Shown: positions 26,446-36,133 of the stretch, in pieces | Numbering within the stretch: the first letter of the stretch is position 1 | Layout: the number at the start of each line of letters is the position of its first letter | Origin: DAOMNN01 sp035443825 | GTDB lineage: Bacteria > Pseudomonadota > Gammaproteobacteria > Burkholderiales > Rhodocyclaceae | Direction of reading: 5' to 3' | NCBI GenBank assembly: GCA_035443825.1 | Contig: DAOMNN010000011.1 | Coordinates: 1 to 62,759, forward strand | DNA length: 62,759 bases | The notes under the pieces: generated by a model | Told to the model about the DNA's origin: nothing | Seen by the model: the letters and a program-made list of their open reading frames with translations, nothing else | The model's database searches: none | Program-made: the position numbers and the translations under genes

Positions 26446-27906
26446 TCAGCGGCGCCAGAACGAAGGAGTGAGGACCACCAGCAGGGTGAAGATCTCCAGT
26501 CGTCCGAGGATCATCGTGAACGAAAGAATCCACGTCTGCAGATCGTTCATCGCCTGATAGTTCGAAGCCGGCCCGACAGCGCCCAGGCCAGGGCCGGTGT
26601 TGTTGATGCATGCGACCACCGCCGAGAAGGCTGTGAGTACATCCAGGCCGGTCGCCAGCAACAGCAGGGTCAACGACACGATCGTGACCATGTACAGAAA
26701 GCTGAATCCCAGCACGGCATGCAGCACATGCTCGGAAATCGTCGTTCCGCCCACGCGTATCGGTGCGACGGCCTGCGGATGCAGCGAACGGGTAACCTCC
26801 CTGAACACCTGCTTGTAGAGCATGATGGCGCGGATCATCTTGATGCCGCCACCGGTCGACCCCGAGCAGGGGGCGAAGCTGCCGAGAAACAGAATCCACA
26901 TCTGTGCGAACATTGGCCACAGTGTGTAGTCGTAGGTCGCCAGGCCAAGCGACGTTGCGATCGAGACGACGTGAAAGGAGACGTAGCGCAAGGTCTGCGC
27001 GATGTCACCATGACCGGCTCCGAGCAGCGTGAGGAACATCGTCAGCATCACGGTGCTGCCGACCACCACCATCAGGAACCACGGAATCTCCGGGTCTGCG
27101 CCATAAGGCGCCAGACTGCGCCGCAGGAAGGCCAGAAAGTGGGTGGCATAGTTGAACCCGGCCAACAGTGCGAACACCATGACCACGATCTCGATCGACA
27201 CGCTGTCGAAGTGGCCCAACGAGGCATCCCTGCTCGAAAAGCCGCCGAGGCCGGTCACCGTGAAGGCATGAATCAGCGCATCCCACGGCGCCATTCCGAC
27301 CGCCCACAGGCTCGTGCCGCACGCAACGGTGAGCAGCACATACACTGACCAGAGGCCTTTTGCCGTTTCGGCGATTCGCGGCGTCAGGCTGGTTTCCTTC
27401 AGCGGCCCCGGACTTTCGGCCCGGAAGATCTGCCGCCCGCCGATGCCCAGCAGGGGCAGGACCGCAACCATCAGCACGATGACGCCCATGCCTCCGAGCC
27501 AGTGCATGAAGGTCCGCCACAGGTTGATCGATATGGGCAGATCATCGAGACCCGTGAGGACGGTCGCACCGGTGGTGGTCAGCCCGGAGGCCGCCTCGAA
27601 GTACGCGTCGGTGATCGACAGTTCGGGAATATAGAAGAGCAGCGGAAGGCTGCCGAAAATGGGTACGATGACCCAGGTGCCGGCAACCAGCAGGAAGCCG
27701 TCGCGGGTGCGCAGGTCGCGCCGCCCGTGCCGCGTCAGCACCCAGACCAAAAAACCGCTGACAAAGGTGGCCAGGATTGCGAAGTCGTAGGCATGCGTGG
27801 CGCCGTCGTCCAGCCAGGCCGACACCGCAAGCGGAAAGCTCATCACCAGGCCGAAGATCATCAGCACCAGGCCGAGGGCGTTGAGCGTCGGATGAAACGG
27901 GTGCAT
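26446..27906 (-). CDS. trkH: Trk-type potassium uptake channel subunit
   Basis: The 486-residue inner-membrane protein has the four pore repeats of TrkH: ASGLTTTGATVL, TGLGGFSSRD, CSGSTGGGIKM and ACINNTGPGLG, each with the selectivity-filter glycine. It moves K+ inward and is gated by the cytosolic TrkA ring. It begins 14 bases after trkA, so the two form an operon. It ends 27 bases from the convergent kdpE-like gene. Confidence 0.92.
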   Translation of the reverse strand: MHPFHPTLNALGLVLMIFGLVMSFPLAVSAWLDDGATHAYDFAILATFVSGFLVWVLTRHGRRDLRTRDGFLLVAGTWVIVPIFGSLPLLFYIPELSITDAYFEAASGLTTTGATVLTGLDDLPISINLWRTFMHWLGGMGVIVLMVAVLPLLGIGGRQIFRAESPGPLKETSLTPRIAETAKGLWSVYVLLTVACGTSLWAVGMAPWDALIHAFTVTGLGGFSSRDASLGHFDSVSIEIVVMVFALLAGFNYATHFLAFLRRSLAPYGADPEIPWFLMVVVGSTVMLTMFLTLLGAGHGDIAQTLRYVSFHVVSIATSLGLATYDYTLWPMFAQMWILFLGSFAPCSGSTGGGIKMIRAIMLYKQVFREVTRSLHPQAVAPIRVGGTTISEHVLHAVLGFSFLYMVTIVSLTLLLLATGLDVLTAFSAVVACINNTGPGLGAVGPASNYQAMNDLQTWILSFTMILGRLEIFTLLVVLTPSFWRR

Positions 27907-27920
27907 GTGGTGTCCGGAAA

Positions 27921-29324
27921 TCAGAGAAAGGTCAGACCGACCTGAAACAGCTTTTCCACCGGACGTACCAGACGCTTGTGCGTGCAGAACACGACCACGT
28001 GATCGTCCTTCTCGATCACCGTGTCGTGATGCGGCATGACCACTTTCGACCCCACGACCTGCCGATCCATGCGCGTATCGGCGCGCACGATGGCGGCAAT
28101 GGTCGCGCCCCTGGGCAACTCGATCTGGTCGATGCGACGCCCCACCACCCTCGACTCGTCGGCGTTGCCATGCGCGACGATTTCAAGCGCTTCGGCCGCG
28201 CCCCTGCGCAGGCTGTGTACCGCTACGACATCACCCCGGCGTACATGGGCGAGCAGCGTGCCGATCGACACCTGGGCAGGCGATATCGCGATGTCGATCG
28301 GACCGCCCTGCACCAGATCCGCATAGGACTTGCGGTTGATCAGGGCGAGCGTCCGGCGCGCTCCCATCCGTTTGGCGAGGGAGGCCGACATGATGTTGTC
28401 TTCGTCGTCGTTGGTGAGTCCGACGAACAGATCCGTTTCGTCGATGCCCTCGTTCTCGAGCAGCTTTTCGTCCGTGGCATCGCCAAGCAGAACCAGCGTG
28501 CCATGGAGGTGCGTCGCCAGCATTTCGGCGCGACGCGGATCGAGCTCGAGCAACTTGACGTTGTAGTCCTGTTCGAGAGAGCGTGCGAGCCTGAGCCCGA
28601 TGTTGCCGCCCCCCGCGATCATGATCCGGCGTGCCGGGCGGTCGGATCCGCGCAGTTCGCGCATCACCTTCCGGATATGTCGGGAATCGGCAAGGCAAAA
28701 GACCTCATCCCCCGCGGCAATGACCGTGTCACCCGTGGGAATGATCGGTTCGCCGTTGCGATACACCGCAGCGACGCGCACTTCGGTCCCGCGCAGGCCG
28801 TACGGCAGCGCATTGAGCGGATGACCGACGAACGGACTTCCCTCGACGGCACGCACGCCCACCATGCTGACCACCCCGTCGGCAAAGTCGAGCACCTGCA
28901 ACGCTTCGGGAAACGCGATCAGGTGCCTGATGTGATCGGTCACGATCTGCTCCGGACAGATCGAGAAGTCGACCGCGAAATTGTCGTTCGCGAGAAGTTG
29001 CGGAAAATCAACGAACTCCCCCGATCGAAGGCGTGCGATCCGGGTCGGCAGGTTGAACATCGTTCGGGCAACCTTGCATGCGCACAGGTTGGTCTGATCG
29101 GACTGCGTGACCGCAATCAGCAGGTCGGCGTCTTCGGCGCCCGCCTCCCGAAGCACCGAAGGCGAAGCCGCGTTCCCCTGTACCGTACGCAACTCCAGCC
29201 GCTCCCGAAGCAGCTCGAGGCGCTCGGCGTCGACGTCGACCAGCGTGATGTCGTTCGCTTCGGACACGAGATTCTCGGCGACGGAAGCGCCGACCTGCCC
29301 GGCCCCCAGGATGATGATCTTCAC
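27921..29324 (-). CDS. trkA: Trk system NAD-binding regulatory subunit
   Basis: A GTG start at 29324 is chosen: GGGAG lies seven bases upstream and the product then begins directly with (M)KIIILGAGQVGASVA, as in other TrkA proteins; an ATG at 29384 would add 20 unmatched residues. The 467-residue protein has two RCK modules, each with a Rossmann glycine motif (GAGQVG near 8; GGGNIG near 240) and a TrkA_C part. It binds NAD(H)/ATP and opens TrkH. Confidence 0.92.
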   Translation of the reverse strand: MKIIILGAGQVGASVAENLVSEANDITLVDVDAERLELLRERLELRTVQGNAASPSVLREAGAEDADLLIAVTQSDQTNLCACKVARTMFNLPTRIARLRSGEFVDFPQLLANDNFAVDFSICPEQIVTDHIRHLIAFPEALQVLDFADGVVSMVGVRAVEGSPFVGHPLNALPYGLRGTEVRVAAVYRNGEPIIPTGDTVIAAGDEVFCLADSRHIRKVMRELRGSDRPARRIMIAGGGNIGLRLARSLEQDYNVKLLELDPRRAEMLATHLHGTLVLLGDATDEKLLENEGIDETDLFVGLTNDDEDNIMSASLAKRMGARRTLALINRKSYADLVQGGPIDIAISPAQVSIGTLLAHVRRGDVVAVHSLRRGAAEALEIVAHGNADESRVVGRRIDQIELPRGATIAAIVRADTRMDRQVVGSKVVMPHHDTVIEKDDHVVVFCTHKRLVRPVEKLFQVGLTFL

Positions 29325-29530
29325 CGCGAGACTCCCAACGATCGATCCTGGCGACTGGTTCGCCCACTCCACGACGCAGAGCAACGCCGCACCTACCGCC
29401 TTTCTGGGTGCCAGTCGACAGACCTTGAATCAGGGGATCCTAACGAGGGAGGCGTAAAGATGTCGTAAATATTGCAGCGCAACAGCGGCGAAGCACGCTA
29501 TGCCCGCATTGCTGCCACCGACAAAACCAT

Positions 29531-29748
29531 CCCGTGGCCGGAAATGCGCGGATTGGCGAAATCATCGCTGCCGTTGAAATTCTGGTGCAGAACCTTTGAG
29601 CGGTCGTCCGGTGGCAATCAACAGGCGCGAACTGGTGATCGGCCGTCGTTCACATGGGTATGCGGCCCTTTATCGCCATGTCCCCGGGATTGACGCGGTG
29701 TTCGTGCTGGCGATACGCAGCCAGGGCGAGCCGCCGCGCCCGGCCTGA
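29531..29748 (+). pseudogene. Frameshifted ParE/RelE-type toxin remnant
   Basis: Two overlapping frames together resemble the C-terminal two thirds of a ParE/RelE toxin. Frame one (29552-29596) reads IGEIIAAVEILVQNL and then meets TGA. A shift by one base at about 29593 continues with LSGRPVAINRRELVIGRRSHGYAALYR-type sequence to FVLAIRSQGE and TGA at 29748. The family pattern is …GRPV…RELVI…GYVALY…V.VLAIRHQ. The N-terminus and any antitoxin partner are missing. A single-base deletion is the simplest explanation. Confidence 0.6.
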
Positions 29749-29766
29749 AGCTTGTCCATCTGGCGA

Positions 29767-30579
29767 TCAATGCACACCGGCGTACGCCAGCAGCCGTTGC
29801 CAGGCGATCGTCAGCCGCGATTCCAGTGTGTCCAGTAGCCTGAGCACGCTGTCGTCGCCAAACAACCTTGCACCGACATAGATAAGCGCCAGAAACAGCA
29901 AGATCTTCGTTACCGTACCCACAGCCCGCAACAGCGGTTGCAGCACGGCCCGAGCTGCGATCATGAGCGGGCCGTCGGATCGGGACGGCATGCGCTCGCT
30001 GCGGCGCGCCCGGGATTCGTCAAGAACCCGCTGTGCGATCTCGCGCAAGACTTGCGGAAGGCTCTCGTTCGCGCTGTCGGCGGACGCCTGGCTGCCGGCT
30101 GGATCCACCGCTTCGCCCAGGGCCGGCACCATGGCCCGCAAGCGTTCAACCAATAACGCAAGGTCGGCATCCCAGTGCCGATCCTCGAAGCTGGCAGCCT
30201 GAATGCGTGTCAGTTGCCGAATGCTGTCGGGAAGTGCCGTAGCCGGTGGCATGGAGGCCCCGCCGACGAGCACCGGAATGATCACCTTGTCCCGGCTCAA
30301 CGCGGCCTCGATCTCGGTGCGGACCCAATCATCCGCGTCGAACAGGCGCGAGGGGCTGCCGTCGCCGGCATCGGCCGCCCAGCGACGGCCGATCACGACC
30401 AGTAACGCATCGCTCGCAGCGATCGCGCGACCAAGCACGTCACCGAAATCGCTACCGAACGGAATCTCGATATCGCTGAAAACCCGGTCCGGTCCGAGCG
30501 TGCCGCTAAGGTCATGGGCCAAACGACCCGCGAACCCCTGAGTGTCGTCTCGACGGTAGCTGATGAAAATGCCGGACAT
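29767..30579 (-). CDS. TIR-domain protein with C-terminal membrane anchor
   Basis: The start at 30579 gives the usual bacterial TIR beginning MSGIFISYRRDDTQGFAGRL. The 270-residue protein has a TIR domain (about 1-140; SDIEIPFGSDF, LVVIGRRWAAD, DWVRTEIEAAL with a candidate catalytic Glu, VIIPVLVGG) then a charged linker and one membrane helix near 225-245 (ILLFLALIYVGARLF). TIR domains can cleave NAD+ in immunity or act as adaptors. No other defence gene is adjacent, so its role is open. Confidence 0.8.
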   Translation of the reverse strand: MSGIFISYRRDDTQGFAGRLAHDLSGTLGPDRVFSDIEIPFGSDFGDVLGRAIAASDALLVVIGRRWAADAGDGSPSRLFDADDWVRTEIEAALSRDKVIIPVLVGGASMPPATALPDSIRQLTRIQAASFEDRHWDADLALLVERLRAMVPALGEAVDPAGSQASADSANESLPQVLREIAQRVLDESRARRSERMPSRSDGPLMIAARAVLQPLLRAVGTVTKILLFLALIYVGARLFGDDSVLRLLDTLESRLTIAWQRLLAYAGVH

Positions 30580-30673
30580 GCGCCGATTCTCGCATGGTTC
30601 CCGCGCTCCCGAGCTTTGCGGGTGAAGCGATGATCGCTGGGGAGGTGACGCCCGCCTGCACGGGGGCCGGTCC

Positions 30674-31909
30674 TCAATGCCCGCGAGAATCGGCCCCGGT
30701 AGGCGCAGCGGGGGTCGGGGAGCCGTTTTCCGATTCGACCTCCAGCCCCAACGCACGTGCCCGCTTGGCCCAGAGTTGCCTGGCAAGATGCTGCATGTCG
30801 TCGACCTTGTCACCCTCATCGACGATCTCGATTCCGAGCAGGGTTTCGACCACGTCTTCCAGTGTGACCACGCCCTTGGTTTCCCCATACTCGCCGATCA
30901 CCATCGCAATGTGGTGGCGCTTGTCGAGCAGGAGTTCGAGCAGGGTCGACAAGGGCGTCGCCCCCGCAACGGTCAGGATGTCCCGGCGCAGGGCGGTCAG
31001 CGGCCGGTTGCCGGTGCCTTGGGTCTGCGCCATCAGCAGATCCTCGCGCAGGACAAAGCCGGTTACCGAATCCAGGTCGGCGGCGTAGATCGGGATGCGG
31101 GAAAAGGGCGTGCTCATCCTCGCCTGCAGGGCATCCGAGATACTCATGCTCTCCGGCAGCGCCACGACCACGGTGCGCGGCGTCATGATGTCCTGGGCGC
31201 GCAGCGACCCGAAGCGGAACAGGTTGCGGATGATGCGCGATTCGCGGTCGTTGATGTGCCCCGCCTCCTGACCGATGCTGGCCATCGCGATGAACTCGTC
31301 CCGACTGAAGACGTGTACCGTCTGGCCGCGCGCGATCAGCTTGGTGAGCTTTTCGGACACCAGAATGAGCGGGTACATGCTCTTGATCAGAACATTCACG
31401 TACACCGCGGTGATCCCGGTCAGGCTGCGCCAATACACCGCGCCCAGCGTCTTGGGCAGGATCTCCGACAGGAACAGGATCAGCAGCGTCATCACCGCCG
31501 AAAAAACGCCGAACCATGCGCTGCCGAAAACCACCGTGGCCTTGGCGCCGGCGCCGATCGCCCCGACGGTGTGAGCAATGGTGTTCAGCGTAAGGATGGC
31601 GGCGAGCGAACGGTCGATGTTTTCGCCCTTGAGCTTCTTCAGCAGGGCCGCTCGCTTCGGGTCGGTCGTCTCGAGTCCGCCGATGAAAGACGGCGTGATG
31701 CTGAGCAGGACCGCCTCCGCAACAGAGCACATGAAGGAAAACAGGAGTGCGAGCAACACGTAGGTGAGGAGCAGGATGACATCGCTGCTCGACGGGTCGG
31801 CAACCAGTTCGGTTCCGGTGGCTGCCATGAGCGCCGGGCTGAGAAAAAGCAGGCAGGCGCCGGCAAGATAGCGGGGGAAAAGGTAAGGTCGAGGCTCTGG
31901 GTCGTTCAT
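30674..31909 (-). CDS. CNNM-domain/CBS-pair membrane protein
   Basis: The start at 31909 (MNDPEPRPYLFPRYLAG) gives 411 residues; the site is weak but upstream frame belongs to other genes. One hydrophobic N-terminal segment and a three-helix CNNM (DUF21) domain (about 40-200, SVAEAVLLSITPSFI; LFLSEILPKTLGAVYW) are followed by two CBS motifs (about 220-345, IMTPRTVVVALPE; GVVTLEDVVETLLGIEIVDE). The family includes Mg2+/Co2+ efflux or homeostasis proteins. The C-terminal CorC_HlyC domain of longer relatives is missing. Confidence 0.85.
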   Translation of the reverse strand: MNDPEPRPYLFPRYLAGACLLFLSPALMAATGTELVADPSSSDVILLLTYVLLALLFSFMCSVAEAVLLSITPSFIGGLETTDPKRAALLKKLKGENIDRSLAAILTLNTIAHTVGAIGAGAKATVVFGSAWFGVFSAVMTLLILFLSEILPKTLGAVYWRSLTGITAVYVNVLIKSMYPLILVSEKLTKLIARGQTVHVFSRDEFIAMASIGQEAGHINDRESRIIRNLFRFGSLRAQDIMTPRTVVVALPESMSISDALQARMSTPFSRIPIYAADLDSVTGFVLREDLLMAQTQGTGNRPLTALRRDILTVAGATPLSTLLELLLDKRHHIAMVIGEYGETKGVVTLEDVVETLLGIEIVDEGDKVDDMQHLARQLWAKRARALGLEVESENGSPTPAAPTGADSRGH

Positions 31910-32185
31910 GAAAGGCGCGCCCGGATACCGGGCGCTGAAGTTGCGGAAGGACGAGATTAACAGAAAATGTGCGGCATCTTCCGGCGAGGCAAGACCCTCC
32001 CGGGGCCAGGCGGATTTGGCATATTGGAACGAAAGCTGCATTTGCGCGACGAATGCAGAACCGGACGGCCGCGGCGCACAGGGGACAAACGTCGTACGGC
32101 ACACGTCCTGCCCGTAGTCCGAACCACCAAGCTTCGACATCCGCGGGTATGCTCCGGCGTGCCTCCCAACCAGACAGCCGCTTTC

Positions 32186-32884
32186 ATGATCCGACTCGAC
32201 CACCTCAGCATGCACTACACCCTGGGTCCGGCACGCATCGACATCCTGCGCGACGTGGACCTCTCCATCGCCGCCGGCGAACGGGTGGCGATCGCCGGCC
32301 CCTCGGGCACCGGCAAGACCTCGCTGCTGCTGCTGCTCGCCGGGCTGGAGCGGCCAGCGGCCGGCTCGGTGGTGTTCGACGGGCGTCCGCTCGAATCCAT
32401 GGACCGCGATCAGCTCGCCGACCTGCGCCGCGACCATATGGGCATCGTGTTCCAGTCCTTCCATCTGGTGCCCAGTCTGAACGCGCTGGACAATGCCGCA
32501 TTGCCGCTGGAAATCGCCGGCCGGCGCGATGCGCGCGATCGCGCGCGTGCGATGCTCGAACGGGTCGGGCTCGGCGGACGCCTGGATCACTACCCCGGAC
32601 AGCTCTCCGGCGGCGAGCAGCAGCGCGTGGCGATTGCCCGTGCGCTGGTGCACGAGCCCAAGCTGGTGCTCGCCGACGAGCCCACCGGCAACCTGGACGA
32701 CCGCACCGGTGCGGCCATTGGCGAACTGCTGCTGCACCTGAACGCGGAGACCAACACCACCCTGGTGCTGGTGACCCACGACATCGCCTTCGCCGCACGC
32801 TGCGACCGCGTGCTGTACCTCGCGGAAGGACGGCTCACCGAGCGAGGTCCCGCAGCGGAGACGCACCATGTCCAGCCTGCTTAG
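32186..32884 (+). CDS. ABC transporter ATPase, YbbA/LolD-like
   Basis: The start at 32186 (MIRLDHLSMHYTLG) gives 232 residues, the normal length for this group. Walker A GPSGTGKTS (about 39-47), Q-loop, signature LSGGEQQRVAIARAL (about 135-149), Walker B LVLADEPTG (about 156-164) and H-loop VTHD are intact. It belongs to the MacB/LolD/YbbA family that powers periplasm-facing export or extraction. It overlaps the permease gene by 17 bases, so they form one unit. Confidence 0.9.
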   Translation: MIRLDHLSMHYTLGPARIDILRDVDLSIAAGERVAIAGPSGTGKTSLLLLLAGLERPAAGSVVFDGRPLESMDRDQLADLRRDHMGIVFQSFHLVPSLNALDNAALPLEIAGRRDARDRARAMLERVGLGGRLDHYPGQLSGGEQQRVAIARALVHEPKLVLADEPTGNLDDRTGAAIGELLLHLNAETNTTLVLVTHDIAFAARCDRVLYLAEGRLTERGPAAETHHVQPA

Positions 32885-35381
32885 GCTCGCCTGGCGCGAC
32901 CTGCGCGGCAGCGGGCGCACGCTGTGGGTCTTCTGCGCCTGCCTGGCGCTGGGGGTGGCGCTGATCGCCGCCAGCGGCGGGCTGTACCGCCAGGTCGGCG
33001 CCAGCCTGCTGGCCGACACCCGGGCGCTACTCGGCGGCGACCTGGAGGTGCGCACGCGCGTGCCGCTGGCCGGGGAAATGCTCGCCTGGATGGGTGAACG
33101 CGGCACCGTGTCGCGCCTGGTCGAATTCCGCACCATGCTGATGACCGAGGCGGGCGATGCGCACCTGGTCGAGCTGCAGAGCACCGACGACGCCTATCCG
33201 CTCTACGGCACGGTGGAGCTGCTGCCCGCGCAGCCGCTAGCCGAGGCGTTGGCAGTGCGCGACGGCGTGCACGGCGCGGCGATCGACCGCGTCCTCGCAG
33301 AACGCATGGCCTTGCAGGCGGGCGACCGCATCGAGCTGGGCGTTGCGGCGCTCGAGGTACGTGCCATCATCGCACGCCAGCCGGACCGCAGCCTGCGCGC
33401 CGACTGGAGCGGCCCGCCGGTGCTGATCTCCGCGGAAGCCCTGGCGCGGACGGAACTGCTTCAGCCGGGTAGCCGCCCCGAGTACCGCTACCGGGTGCGC
33501 AGCGAACTGGTGCCGGACAACTGGCGCGCGGACTTCATGGCCGCCTTCCCGGACAGCGAGGCGGAAGTGCGCACCTTCATCGAGCGCAATGCCCGTCTCG
33601 GCGAGGTGCTCGGCCAGATCGGCTCCGGCGTACTGCTGATCGGCTTCAGCGCGCTGTTCATCGGCGGGCTTGGGGTGTTCAACAGCGTCGAGGCCTACCT
33701 GCAGGGCAAGCTCGGCACGCTGGCCACCTTGCGCGCCATCGGCCTGCGCGATGCACGGCTCGCCGCGGTGTATCTGATGCAGATCCTGATCCTGGCCGGG
33801 GCGTCCGCCTTCGCGGGAGTCGTGCTTGGCGGACTGCTGGCCCTGATCGGCGGCAGCATGGTGGCCAAGCGTCTGCCGCTCACGGACGAATGGACGGTGC
33901 TGGCCGCACCCCTCGCCACCGCCTGGCTCTTCGGCGTGCTGGTCGCGCTGCTCTTTGCGCTGCCGGCCCTCGGTCGCGCGCTCACGGTCAACCCCGCGGC
34001 GCTGTTTCGCGGCGTTTTGGGGGCGACCACCCGGACGCCGGCCCGCGCCTGGTGGCTGACTGCGGCCTGCGCCGCGGTGGCCACCGGCCTGCTGCTTACG
34101 GCCATGCCCGACCCGCTGTTCGGCCTCGCCTTCGTGGCGGCGCTGCTGCTGGTGCTGGCGCTGCTCGAAGGCGTGGTCCGCCTGCTGCGCGCGGTGGCCC
34201 GGCGCCTGGCCGGCCACCGCTGGGTGGTCGGGCGCTTTGCCTTGCGCATGGCGCTCTCCGGGCTCTACCGGCCCGACTCTCCACTGCGCCCGACGCTGCT
34301 GTCGCTCGGCTCCGCGCTGACCCTGCTGGTGGCTTCCGCGCTGACGGTGCTCGCACTGCTCGACACCATCGAGGAAACCGTGCCCGAGCGCGCACCATCG
34401 CTCGTCTTCTACGACATCGGCGCCGCGCAGAAGGACGACTTCGAGGCCCTGGTACGTGAAGCCCCCTCGCTAAGCCAGCTCGATCTTGCCCCGCTGGTGC
34501 TGGGGCGCCTGGTCGCCGTCGAAGGAGAAGAGCTGCGCGACAGCGCCGACCCGCGCCGCCGACTGGAGGCGCGCGACGAGCACAAGATGAGCACGCTGCA
34601 GAACAACTTCGACCAGGTGGTCGTTACCCGCGGCGCCTGGTGGCCCGAGAACTACCGCGGCCCCGCGCGGACGGCGATGGAAGACCGCGAAGCCGACCAG
34701 CTCGGCCTGCAGGTGGGCGACTCGGTCACCTTCGAGATCCTCGGCGAGCGAGTCAGTGCCGAACTGGTCGCCATCTACGCGCAGAAGCGTTTCCAGTCGC
34801 GCCTGTGGCTGGAAGCCATCTTCTCCGACGGCGTGCTCGACCGATTCATCACGCGCCATGTCGGCCTGGCCTACATGAGCGGCAGGGATGCCATCGCCAC
34901 CCAGAACCGCATCGCGGCGATCCAACCCAACGTGGTCACGGTGCGCACCGACCTGCTGCTCGACGAGGCACGCGCCATCCTCGCGCGCGCGGCCGGCGGC
35001 CTGAGCGCCATCGCCGCGGTGACGCTTGTGGCCAGTCTGCTGGTGCTGGTGAGCGTCATCGCCGCCAGTCGCGCCCGGCAGATCTATCTCGCCACCCTGC
35101 TGCATACGCTGGGCGCACGCGTCGGCGCCATCGGCCTGGCCCTTCACCTGGAATACCTGCTGCTCGCGCTGCTGACTACCGCCTTCGCCACCGCGGCGGG
35201 CAGCGCGCTGGCCGCAATGCTGCTGCACTACCGGCTGGAACTGGATGTAAGCATGGGCTGGATGGCCGGCGGCATGGTGGCAGCGCTGGTGAGCGGGGGC
35301 GCCCTGAGCCTGGGAGCGCACTACCTGATGCGCCAGTTGCGCCTGTCGCCCGCGGAGCTGCTGCGGGGTTTCGGCGCTTGA
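32868..35381 (+). CDS. FtsX-type ABC permease, YbbP-like
   Basis: The 837-residue protein starts MSSLLRLAWRDLRGSGRTLW. It has one N-terminal helix, a large periplasmic domain, a first three-helix FtsX core (about 245-370), a middle region with two further helices (about 400-520), another periplasmic domain and a second FtsX core (about 700-835). This duplicated layout is typical of the YbbP family rather than LolC/E. With the ATPase it probably uses ATP for work on periplasmic or envelope substrates. Substrate unknown; the often adjacent tesA is not in this locus. Confidence 0.88.
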   Translation: MSSLLRLAWRDLRGSGRTLWVFCACLALGVALIAASGGLYRQVGASLLADTRALLGGDLEVRTRVPLAGEMLAWMGERGTVSRLVEFRTMLMTEAGDAHLVELQSTDDAYPLYGTVELLPAQPLAEALAVRDGVHGAAIDRVLAERMALQAGDRIELGVAALEVRAIIARQPDRSLRADWSGPPVLISAEALARTELLQPGSRPEYRYRVRSELVPDNWRADFMAAFPDSEAEVRTFIERNARLGEVLGQIGSGVLLIGFSALFIGGLGVFNSVEAYLQGKLGTLATLRAIGLRDARLAAVYLMQILILAGASAFAGVVLGGLLALIGGSMVAKRLPLTDEWTVLAAPLATAWLFGVLVALLFALPALGRALTVNPAALFRGVLGATTRTPARAWWLTAACAAVATGLLLTAMPDPLFGLAFVAALLLVLALLEGVVRLLRAVARRLAGHRWVVGRFALRMALSGLYRPDSPLRPTLLSLGSALTLLVASALTVLALLDTIEETVPERAPSLVFYDIGAAQKDDFEALVREAPSLSQLDLAPLVLGRLVAVEGEELRDSADPRRRLEARDEHKMSTLQNNFDQVVVTRGAWWPENYRGPARTAMEDREADQLGLQVGDSVTFEILGERVSAELVAIYAQKRFQSRLWLEAIFSDGVLDRFITRHVGLAYMSGRDAIATQNRIAAIQPNVVTVRTDLLLDEARAILARAAGGLSAIAAVTLVASLLVLVSVIAASRARQIYLATLLHTLGARVGAIGLALHLEYLLLALLTTAFATAAGSALAAMLLHYRLELDVSMGWMAGGMVAALVSGGALSLGAHYLMRQLRLSPAELLRGFGA

Positions 35382-35470
35382 CCGCATCGGCAAGGCGGGC
35401 CATTGCCTCGTGGTAACGGGCGTCACCATGGGAATGGTAGGGTAGCGATCTCTCTTCGTGTATGCGCACT

Positions 35471-35508
35471 GGCATTGTCCAGGGCCGGTGGCATTGTCCA
35501 GGGCCGGT
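35471..35508. repeat. 19-bp tandem duplication
   Basis: The unit GGCATTGTCCAGGGCCGGT occurs twice head to tail (35471-35489 and 35490-35508) with no mismatch. Confidence 0.85.
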
Positions 35509-36084
35509 GGCACGTCCGATTGGGCCGAGGGGACCGTGACCGCTGATATCTCCACGAGCGCCAGGGGTTTGAGACTATCCACTCTGAGACCGACGCTGTG
35601 CAATTCGAACCCGGAGTCGCCATTCATGACTACCGGAAAGCCAGATCACCGAAGAAACAGAAAGTCATGGCGGCAGGAATGGCGACCCTTTCACCATGCA
35701 CGCCTTGACAGGATCACGGCGCTGCCTGAAGAGTGGTTGAAGGATGACGAGCTTCCATCCCGGCTCGAACGTAAACGCACGGGGCGGGGAGACGTTTTAC
35801 GCCTGGTTCGATATCAGGCGGTCTGCCCCGATCTGCGGCGCCGACGTCCATCTGGGAGATGGAGTCCCGAGCGATCCGGGACGGGTATTGGGGAGGTGCA
35901 TCGACGCACCACGCAAACACGTTCTCACGTCCGACCCGGTCCGGTCATTCGCCGTTTCGGCGGTTCAACGTCATGCTTCGGCGTGCGGCAGTCACTGAAG
36001 ACGCGACACGGCGGTGCAAATCCCTGCCGATCCAGAACAGTCATGATCGTATGGGTCGCCGAAGGACTCCAGAAACCAAGGATA

Positions 36085-36119
36085 CACCCCCGATGGGCCC
36101 GCAGGCAGGCTCGGGGGTG
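36085..36119 (-). terminator. Terminator-like hairpin after the DUF6448-like gene
   Basis: CACCCCCGA (36085-36093) pairs with TCGGGGGTG (36111-36119), a nine-base perfect stem located 15 bases past the stop of the minus-strand gene. The following T-run is poor, so termination may be weak. Confidence 0.5.
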
Positions 36120-36133
36120 ACTTCACGCCTCTC

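Larger units (their letters stand above)
35382..36133. other. 752-bp stretch without a supported gene
   Basis: Open frames of 60-220 codons occur in several phases, but none has a good ribosome-binding site or recognisable motifs. A 19-bp tandem duplication is present at 35471-35508 and a terminator-like hairpin near the right end. It may be decayed sequence. Confidence 0.5.

Noticed and set aside
35744..35998. An 84-codon frame (MTSFHPGSNVNARGG…)
   Set aside because: The only purine-rich sequence directly abuts the ATG, and no similarity is recognised.
35458..36120. A 220-codon frame in the gap after the YbbP-like gene
   Set aside because: No ribosome-binding site, no recognisable motif, very Arg-rich; it begins inside a tandem duplication.
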